64,000 nt of DNA from Aliikangiella coralliicola (GTDB lineage Bacteria > Pseudomonadota > Gammaproteobacteria > Enterobacterales > Kangiellaceae), in assembly GCF_007004725.1 (NCBI RefSeq), contig NZ_ML660166.1, forward strand, positions 62,001 through 126,000. The letters run 5' to 3'. The position numbers were made by a program, and so were the translations under genes. Each line of letters begins with the position of its first letter. Position 1 is the first letter of the stretch. The notes under the pieces were generated by a model. It saw only the letters and a program-made list of their open reading frames with translations. It was not told the DNA's origin and made no database searches. Of this stretch, positions 57,978-64,000 are shown in pieces.

Positions 57978-60314
57978 GTGAAAACTTTAGTTAATAAAAT
58001 TTTTACTACCTTTGTCACCGTTCTACTTTTGGTTCAGATCGTTTCATTTGGATTCGCTTATCAGGCTAATAAAAGAGTCGAAGTTTTAAAGTTAACTAAC
58101 CAAATCACTACTGCCGACACAGTTTTTAAAAACCTTTTTGAAAGTCGCAATTACTATTTAGAAGCATTCTCTGAAACAGCAGCCAAAGACTACGGTTTGA
58201 AACAAGTCTTTAATGAAGATACTCGAAGTTTTCTGGTCGCGCTTAATAACCATAAAAAACGTATTGACGCCGATATCGCTATCGCCGTTTCCAAACAATA
58301 TCAAGTGGTCGGCCAGTTGCTTAGCATAGAAAGAAACGGTAAAAAGAAAACTTCTGTCGGAGAGGATCAGGGAAAAGAATTTCGCCATCCTGAATGGCTT
58401 GAGCTCCCTGGACAATCCTACATTTACCATCTTAACGAAGCACTTTATCAGATTAGTTTTTCGCCTCTAAAGAGCGGAGAAGTGATTGTTGGTTGGGTTG
58501 GTTTTGGGTATGCGATTGATAAATCCCTGGTTGAAGAAATCTCAATGCAAACGGGTTTACACGCAGCCATAGTGTCCAAGAAGAATACCTCTGCCAACTG
58601 GCATCTTGTAGCCTCTTCGGAACAGCAAACTGAAACTGAGAGCCTGATAAACTCGTTACTATCCAACAGTAACAATGAAGAAATGGTTATTACAAAACAC
58701 ACCATTGAAGACAATGGTTACCAAGTCATCGCGGTCATGTATGACTTTCGTTCTGATATACTCGGCACGGTTAAAAACCAATCGATGAACTTAATGCTGT
58801 TCGCCAGCATTAGCATATTGGCTTCAATGCTCGGTGCCTTCTTTATCGCTAAAACGATAACCAGGCCGGTTAACAAACTCATTGAACAAACTCGAGTTAT
58901 CTCCAAGGGAAATTATGATCAGTCTGTGGAAATCGACGACATAAAAGAGTTGGCTCAATTAGCTTCTGAATTTAAGATGATGCAACAAGCGGTTTTGGCT
59001 CGGGAAAAAGATATTTCTCATCGAGTTTTTCATGATCCTTTAACGGATTTACCCAACCGCAACCGTCTAATGTATTTTCTCGAAATACAGTTACAAGAAA
59101 AAGAACCCAGACTAGCTCTGGCGTTATTGAATGTTCGCAGAATACGGGATGTCAATGACACACTAGGACATAATGTTGGTGACCAGGTTATCAAAGAAGT
59201 TTCGAGACGTTTAACTAAACTAAACAACGAAAATGTTTTTCACCTGGGCAGTGATGAGTTTGCGCTGGTATGGCTGGATAACAATGATGATTTCATACAG
59301 GACCAGATAAAAAGAATATTCGGTGTGTTAGATAAGCCATTTACTTATCACGATATCGCACTACACTTACAAGTCCAAATTGGCGTGGCATTTAATAACC
59401 CGGACAATGAAACTGCCATTAACTTATTACAGAAAACTGATACAGCGTTGCACAATGCGCGCAAATCTAATCACCACTACCAAATTTATGATCGCCTACT
59501 CGATTTTTATACCATTGAGAGATTACACCTGGTTAACAGCCTCAAGTCAGCCTTTACCGAAAATCAGCTAGTACTCTATTACCAGCCCAAACTTGACCTC
59601 AGAGCATCGAAAATCACATCAGTTGAAGCATTAGTGAGGTGGCTGCACCCGGTCAATGGACTCATTCCACCAGATACATTTATTCCTATTGCAGAACAAA
59701 CCGGTCAAATGAATGCATTGACCAAGTGGGTTATTGAAGAAGCAGCTAATCAATATACCAAATGGCAAAAAGACGACATTAATCTTTCCATTGCTATTAA
59801 TATTTCGGCCGAAGATTTGCGCAACGACGAACTTATCACCTTCTTACTAGCATTAAAGAACGCGAAAAAACTACCGGATGAGGCAATCGCTTTGGAAGTT
59901 ACAGAAAATGCAGTTTTATCTGATCCTAAATTAGCTATCAAGTTGCTGGCGCGACTTCAAAAATCCGGATTTAGAATTTCAATCGACGATTACGGCACAG
60001 GTTATTCTTCACTAGAACAACTAAAAATACTTCCTGTTGATGAACTTAAAATCGATAAATCGTTCGTGCAAAATTTAATGATGGATAAAGATGATCAGAC
60101 GATCGTTGACTCAACGATTAGTTTAGCCCACAACATGAATTTATCTGTGGTTGCCGAAGGCGTGGAAGACCTCGAAACTCTCGCCTGGCTTCAAGCTCGC
60201 CATTGTCAATATGCTCAAGGCTACTATGTCAGCCGACCTCTACCAGCTGAAAAGCTGACAAGCTGGTTACCAAGTTTTGAAGGACTCAAAATTAAGGAAA
60301 AATGTCATGATTGA
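57978..60314 (+). CDS. Membrane GGDEF-EAL protein, degenerate cyclase and likely active phosphodiesterase
   Basis: A 778-residue protein. A first membrane helix (about 10-28) is followed by a periplasmic Cache-like sensor (about 30-265), a second helix (about 270-295), HAMP (about 295-345), GGDEF (about 350-500) and EAL (about 515-765). The cyclase site reads GSDEF (G424-F428), and the usual IDLD is changed to LNVR (N385, R387), so diguanylate cyclase activity is doubtful. The EAL residues are intact (E550, NIS, EVTEN, DDYGTGYSSL, AEGVED). It probably degrades c-di-GMP, perhaps under GTP or sensor control. The GTG start is preceded by AAGGA. It overlaps the next gene by 8 bases. Confidence 0.94.
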   Translation: MKTLVNKIFTTFVTVLLLVQIVSFGFAYQANKRVEVLKLTNQITTADTVFKNLFESRNYYLEAFSETAAKDYGLKQVFNEDTRSFLVALNNHKKRIDADIAIAVSKQYQVVGQLLSIERNGKKKTSVGEDQGKEFRHPEWLELPGQSYIYHLNEALYQISFSPLKSGEVIVGWVGFGYAIDKSLVEEISMQTGLHAAIVSKKNTSANWHLVASSEQQTETESLINSLLSNSNNEEMVITKHTIEDNGYQVIAVMYDFRSDILGTVKNQSMNLMLFASISILASMLGAFFIAKTITRPVNKLIEQTRVISKGNYDQSVEIDDIKELAQLASEFKMMQQAVLAREKDISHRVFHDPLTDLPNRNRLMYFLEIQLQEKEPRLALALLNVRRIRDVNDTLGHNVGDQVIKEVSRRLTKLNNENVFHLGSDEFALVWLDNNDDFIQDQIKRIFGVLDKPFTYHDIALHLQVQIGVAFNNPDNETAINLLQKTDTALHNARKSNHHYQIYDRLLDFYTIERLHLVNSLKSAFTENQLVLYYQPKLDLRASKITSVEALVRWLHPVNGLIPPDTFIPIAEQTGQMNALTKWVIEEAANQYTKWQKDDINLSIAINISAEDLRNDELITFLLALKNAKKLPDEAIALEVTENAVLSDPKLAIKLLARLQKSGFRISIDDYGTGYSSLEQLKILPVDELKIDKSFVQNLMMDKDDQTIVDSTISLAHNMNLSVVAEGVEDLETLAWLQARHCQYAQGYYVSRPLPAEKLTSWLPSFEGLKIKEKCHD

Positions 60315-61656
60315 TAAGAAATCAGTTTTTCTAAAAGTCGTTTCAAAATTAACAGACGACAAAAAAACGAAATCTGATCAGCCAATCATTCATAAGTGTA
60401 GAGTGATAAAAACGATTTTAATAAAATTATTAACGAGCGCAATTTTACCTTATCTATTATTTCATGGTTTTTCCCATGCCACGGAATACAAAATAAATGG
60501 AATACTAGATCTTCGTGCGGTGTCTAACGATGGAATTAACTCCTACCTGGAGGGCGGCCACGGGAAATATCGTTTTAATGAAACCGACCAACTGTCCCTC
60601 TCTCATCTAGGTGTCGATTTTAAAATCGATTGGGAAAACAACTACTCTTTTCACGCTGTTGCTAATGGTTATTCCGATCGAACCAACGACGGTATAGGTA
60701 TCAGTGAAGCCTATTTGCAATACAAAGGACTCCCCTTCGGCAGCGGCCTTCGATATCAATATCGAGTTGGTATGTTGTATCCACGAGTTTCAATGGAAAA
60801 TATTGGCAGAGCCTGGTCATCACCATATAGCTTAAGCTACTCAACACTTAACGGCTGGATTGGCGAAGAGTTCAGGTATCTGGGGTTTGAAAATCGCCTG
60901 GTTCGCCTGGGTAAGCTCAATCAAAGTGCCTATGACTTTGAGTTAGGTATCGCCTTAATGACCCACAACGATCCCGCAGGCGCCATGTTAGCCTGGCACG
61001 GCTGGGTCATGACAAGTCGACAATCGCTGTGGAATGAGTCACTGATTATTCCCGACTTTCCGGCGCGAGAAAATACATTACTCAGGAATCAAGCGGCCGA
61101 GTCAGAACCTTTTTTAGAGTTAGATGACAGAATTGGTTATCACGTTACCGGCGAAGTCAAAAAGACTGGCAAAGGAAACTTGTTCTTGGGTAAATACGAT
61201 AACCAGGCCGATCCCAAAGTCGTTAAAAATGGCCAATGGGGCTGGCGCACAGCTTTCGACCATATTGGTATCAAAATGAAAATTAGCAAACGTCTTCAAT
61301 TTATCGGCCAATTCCTGAAAGGACACACACTCATGCAATCACCTGCAGGACAGGACTTGGTAAAAAACGATTATCAAAGTGGGTTTGTGATGCTCAGTTA
61401 TAATATGGCGCCACATAGATTCACAACAAGATTAGAAGAATTTTCAATTACCGATAACGATAATATTATCGGCGATAACAATCAAGAATATGGAAAAGCC
61501 GCCACCTTCAGTTACGCCTATCGCATACAACGAGAGTGGGTGCTACATCTGGAAAATAACTGGATACAAAGCCACAGATATGCCAGACATTATCACCACC
61601 TCCCAGTTGAACTCATTGAGCGGCAATGGCAGGTTGGCGTCCGTTATTATTTCTAA
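60307..61656 (+). CDS. Outer-membrane beta-barrel protein of unknown function
   Basis: A 449-residue protein. After a basic N-terminus and hydrophobic segment (about 40-56: LLTSAILPYLLFHGFSHA), the mature part is rich in alternating hydrophobic/polar beta strands (GILDLRAVSNDG, YLQYKGLPFGSGLRYQYRVGML) and ends QWQVGVRYYF. That terminal aromatic is the usual outer-membrane barrel signal. I do not recognise the family; it may be a porin. The ATG 60307 has AAGGA eight bases upstream and overlaps the stop of the GGDEF-EAL gene by 8 bases, so it is co-translated with it. Confidence 0.82.
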   Translation: MIDKKSVFLKVVSKLTDDKKTKSDQPIIHKCRVIKTILIKLLTSAILPYLLFHGFSHATEYKINGILDLRAVSNDGINSYLEGGHGKYRFNETDQLSLSHLGVDFKIDWENNYSFHAVANGYSDRTNDGIGISEAYLQYKGLPFGSGLRYQYRVGMLYPRVSMENIGRAWSSPYSLSYSTLNGWIGEEFRYLGFENRLVRLGKLNQSAYDFELGIALMTHNDPAGAMLAWHGWVMTSRQSLWNESLIIPDFPARENTLLRNQAAESEPFLELDDRIGYHVTGEVKKTGKGNLFLGKYDNQADPKVVKNGQWGWRTAFDHIGIKMKISKRLQFIGQFLKGHTLMQSPAGQDLVKNDYQSGFVMLSYNMAPHRFTTRLEEFSITDNDNIIGDNNQEYGKAATFSYAYRIQREWVLHLENNWIQSHRYARHYHHLPVELIERQWQVGVRYYF

Positions 61657-61681
61657 CTCCCCCTATTAAATAGCCGGCCAA

Positions 61682-62080
61682 CTACTCATTACTATTCGAG
61701 TGGAGCGCGATTTTATTGCCTTCACTGTCGATAATAATCGCGCGGAAACCATGTGGACCTATTGCGTGAATGTTTTCTACGACTTCTCCACCATGATTGG
61801 TCACTTCACTGATCGCAGCTTGAATTCGTCCGTCCACATTAAAATAAATCAGCAAGTTGCCAGTTGAAGGGCTCTCTTGCGTCGGGACAAGGCATCCGCC
61901 AATTCCCTTATCGTGTTCAAAAACTCCAAATTCAAAATTATCAAACTGCTCGATCGTGATATTTTTCGCAAGAACCGCTCGATAAAATTCCGCAGCTCGT
62001 TGCAAATCTTTAACACCTAAATCAAACCACACCAACCGGTTATGTAAAGTATTCAGATCTTCATTACCAGAGTCAGACAT
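61682..62080 (-). CDS. VOC family (glyoxalase-like) protein
   Basis: A 132-residue single VOC domain protein: LVWFDLGVKDLQRAAEFYRAVL at the start, GGCLVPTQESPSTGNLLIYFNV in the middle and PHGFRAIIIDSEGNKIALHS at the end. Such proteins bind metal and small molecules, but the substrate cannot be inferred. GGGAGGA lies seven bases before the ATG. It is 32 bases downstream of the next gene (both minus), so they are probably co-transcribed. Confidence 0.94.
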   Translation of the reverse strand: MSDSGNEDLNTLHNRLVWFDLGVKDLQRAAEFYRAVLAKNITIEQFDNFEFGVFEHDKGIGGCLVPTQESPSTGNLLIYFNVDGRIQAAISEVTNHGGEVVENIHAIGPHGFRAIIIDSEGNKIALHSNSNE

Positions 62081-62112
62081 CGCATTCCTCCCAAGATTTT
62101 GTTTTTTTCGTT

Positions 62113-62556
62113 TTAGATAAATGAAACTTCCGGTAAGTATTGTGTATAAAGCGAAGACGCCTTAGCTGCATCAATTTGCTCCATTTCTATCAAAGTTTCA
62201 AGTCCTTCCAGTTTCGCATCACAGGTTTGGGCACGAAGAATTTTTGACGCAGTTTCATCTGACTTTGACATATTGGTGGTAATCGTTGCGCCCAAAGAGC
62301 ACACAGCAGCGCCAATACACATTAATTGCCAGACAGGAGAAGTTAAACCTAATGTTCCTGTTAACCATGCAGTAAAAGTTTTACCACCAAAGGCTGGGCC
62401 GGCAGTTAAAGCTGCGGCAACTGCACTGCAGATAATGGCGGTATTGACCAGGCGTCGATTTCTTGGTCTGGTTCGTGAAAGGTATTGCTCTATTTCAGAA
62501 CGCTTATCGTTAATTCTCTTAAGCAATGCACCTGTAGAGTCGGCTTGTTCCGGCAT
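62113..62556 (-). CDS. Small membrane protein of unknown function
   Basis: A 147-residue protein with a soluble N-terminal helix (residues 1-35), two predicted membrane segments (about 38-56 and 72-95) and a C-terminal helix rich in Glu and Ala (DETASKILRAQTCDAKLEGLETLIEMEQ). I do not recognise the family. AAGGAGGG precedes the ATG, a strong site. It lies upstream of the VOC gene in an apparent two-gene operon. Confidence 0.8.
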   Translation of the reverse strand: MPEQADSTGALLKRINDKRSEIEQYLSRTRPRNRRLVNTAIICSAVAAALTAGPAFGGKTFTAWLTGTLGLTSPVWQLMCIGAAVCSLGATITTNMSKSDETASKILRAQTCDAKLEGLETLIEMEQIDAAKASSLYTQYLPEVSFI

Positions 62557-62765
62557 CGTGAGATTCCCTCCTTGATAATCAATTGGCGAGTCTAAGTTCC
62601 TAAACTATTCATTCAAAAACAACACCCTATTAAAAGTTCGGGTGTCACCATAATTAGTTTAACAACTTTTTTATCCAAATCAAAAAATACTACATAAAAT
62701 ATATTGCTTAACCTTATCTAGCCTTAATCGATCATCAAAAACAATTTCAAATTGAGATAAAAATA

Positions 62766-63815
62766 TCAGTCAATTTCATACTGGATAATTTTGTTTGATA
62801 CTTTTTGATTCTCTAACATTCCTCCAACAATAAATAACTTGTCATCGACAGCCAGCAGACCGCGATGATCCATAGTCGCAGTGCTGAGCGGTGGTAAAGT
62901 TTGCCATCGATTGTTTTTGACGCTCCAGGCAAATACATCGTGACTTGGCTGGCTGGGAATTCCATTATAACCAATTCCATTGTAGTTATAGGGATTATCA
63001 CTACCAGCAGTGAATAGTATTAATTCTTTTTGGGGATACCCGCTCGCAGCCATGCGATACTTGGCTTTACCAGGGTGCGCCGGAAGTTTACGCCAATGAA
63101 TTTTAGTAAAGTTTTCAGGAGCGATTGTTCCTGAATAGGATTGCGGTGACATTTTATACTGACGTCTGCCATCGACAATTGCATCCACTTTAACGCCATC
63201 GGCGACGATCATTTGGTTTCCAATGATCCCTGCTGCATGCCCAAACACAGGATTACCAGGAAACGGCGTACCAAAAAACCATTTTTTCGTATTGGTGTCC
63301 AGAATTTGGACATCTGCAATATTTCCGACGTCGTGCCAACCGGAAACCAGGTAAATATATCGATCTTGATAAACCAGGGCAACAGTATCATCAACCGGAA
63401 TCGGCATGTGCGTCAGCAGTGAAAACTGTTGCGTCTTTGGGTCAAATTGATAAACATCTGACATTGACTTTTCTTCATGGTTTTCGGCAACGGTATAACC
63501 ACCAAACAAATAAATTTTATTTTTAACAGTAACAGCAATACTCGCAAGCCGCCCTTGCTTAAACGGTATAGGCTCTATTTTAAAGTTTTGTTTTGATGAC
63601 AGTTCAAATCCCATTCCGACATTGGAAACCGCTTGCCAATTTTTTTGCTGCCTCAATCCATTAAACGAGAACAATTGCCAATTCCCTTTTACTTTAGCTG
63701 CCGATACAGCATTGTTAGAAATAGCAAAAGGAAGTTCTCCAACTTCTTTTGATTGCACTTGAGCACAAAGGGAGCTAATAAAAATCATCATTAAAAAACG
63801 ATAAGTGTTTTTCAT
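62766..63815 (-). CDS. Exported kelch-repeat protein
   Basis: A 349-residue protein with a signal peptide (MIFISSLCAQVQS) and five visible kelch blades, each with a hydrophobic strand and GG or GW: IYLFGGYTVAE, IYLVSGWHDVGN, MIVADGVKV, LILFTAGSDNPYN and LFIVGGMLEN. The blades likely form a six-bladed propeller. Relatives include sialic acid mutarotase NanM, but I see no specific evidence for that activity. It is tandem with the DUF418 gene upstream on the minus strand. Confidence 0.9.
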   Translation of the reverse strand: MKNTYRFLMMIFISSLCAQVQSKEVGELPFAISNNAVSAAKVKGNWQLFSFNGLRQQKNWQAVSNVGMGFELSSKQNFKIEPIPFKQGRLASIAVTVKNKIYLFGGYTVAENHEEKSMSDVYQFDPKTQQFSLLTHMPIPVDDTVALVYQDRYIYLVSGWHDVGNIADVQILDTNTKKWFFGTPFPGNPVFGHAAGIIGNQMIVADGVKVDAIVDGRRQYKMSPQSYSGTIAPENFTKIHWRKLPAHPGKAKYRMAASGYPQKELILFTAGSDNPYNYNGIGYNGIPSQPSHDVFAWSVKNNRWQTLPPLSTATMDHRGLLAVDDKLFIVGGMLENQKVSNKIIQYEID

Positions 63816-63915
63816 TTTTACTCTTTTATGTAAATTTAAAATTAATTATTTGATCAATTGTTTGCTTTCAATTCAGTCAGGAATAAACAACAATTTTTTC
63901 TCGTTTAACTCCCAT

Positions 63916-64000
63916 TCAAACTCTGAGCCTTTGAAGTTTAAAATAGACCAGACTACGCCAAAGCCACTCAATAGGTCCAAAACGAAATCTCGATAACCAC
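63916..64000 (-). CDS. 3' end of a DUF418 membrane protein (partial)
   Basis: The last 27 codons before a TGA at 63916-63918 on the minus strand give WLSRFRFGPIEWLWRSLVYF followed by KLQRLRV. The FGPxEWLWRSL stretch is the hallmark of the C-terminus of DUF418 multi-pass membrane proteins. The gene continues past the window edge. Confidence 0.85.
   Translation of the reverse strand, partial: WLSRFRFGPIEWLWRSLVYFKLQRLRV

Overview
This 64 kb window is an ordinary chromosomal segment of a gram-negative gammaproteobacterium. The support for that is the queA-tgt-yajC-secD-secF block, the murJ-ribF-ileS-lspA-fkpB-ispH block, a gammaproteobacterial minor-pilin operon, a TonB-dependent receptor and several lipoproteins. 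The DNA looks AT-rich, and two c-di-GMP enzymes, type IV pili and secreted peptidases suggest a free-living, probably marine organism. A Kangiellaceae-like placement is only a guess. I see no insertion sequence, prophage, CRISPR array, rRNA or tRNA.

Layout. 1-12 kb: a three-domain cysteine desulfurase/persulfide dioxygenase/rhodanese fusion, a membrane zinc protease, a MaoC hydratase, a YafK-type L,D-transpeptidase-fold protein, an unknown protein and the gltBD glutamate synthase operon. 12-24 kb: an unknown small protein, a DUF885 lipoprotein, a 1 kb gene-poor gap, a TonB-dependent receptor, a QueF-like protein lacking its catalytic Cys, an M13 metallopeptidase lipoprotein and the DeaD RNA helicase. 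24-30 kb: secF, secD, yajC, tgt and queA on the minus strand, then a small exported unknown. 30-38 kb: the minor pilin operon fimU-pilV-pilW-pilX-pilY1-pilE, with a perfect CRP-type site upstream and a terminator at its end. 38-45.4 kb: ispH, fkpB, lspA, ileS, ribF and murJ with translational overlaps. 45.7-49.5 kb: an MsrB-MsrA fusion, then a bufferin-type RiPP operon (precursor, DUF692 enzyme, DUF2063 partner). 49.5-57 kb: an SDR epimerase, a small exported protein, a LysR regulator, a periplasmic-sensor GGDEF-EAL protein, an EVE protein and a DUF3300 protein. 57.2-61.7 kb: an apparent operon of a cupredoxin-like protein, a membrane GGDEF-EAL protein with a broken cyclase site, and an outer-membrane barrel. 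61.7-64 kb: a VOC protein, a small membrane protein, an exported kelch protein and the 3' end of a DUF418 membrane protein.

The points most worth attention are these. The bufferin precursor is a predicted lipoprotein with two tandem 61-residue copies of the six-Cys core, and a terminator hairpin separates it from its modification enzymes. The sulfur enzyme is a three-domain fusion. The QueF paralogue has lost the active-site Cys and His. PilY1 carries two homologous beta-sandwich-like inserts inside its VWA domain. The cupredoxin/EAL/barrel operon may link a periplasmic redox or copper signal to c-di-GMP.

How the genes may work together: the queA, tgt and QueF-like genes concern queuosine, although the QueF-like protein probably does not do the canonical reaction. 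SecDF-YajC, LspA and MurJ serve the envelope. The Msr fusion, the sulfur fusion and the bufferin operon fit handling of oxidative, sulfide and copper stress.
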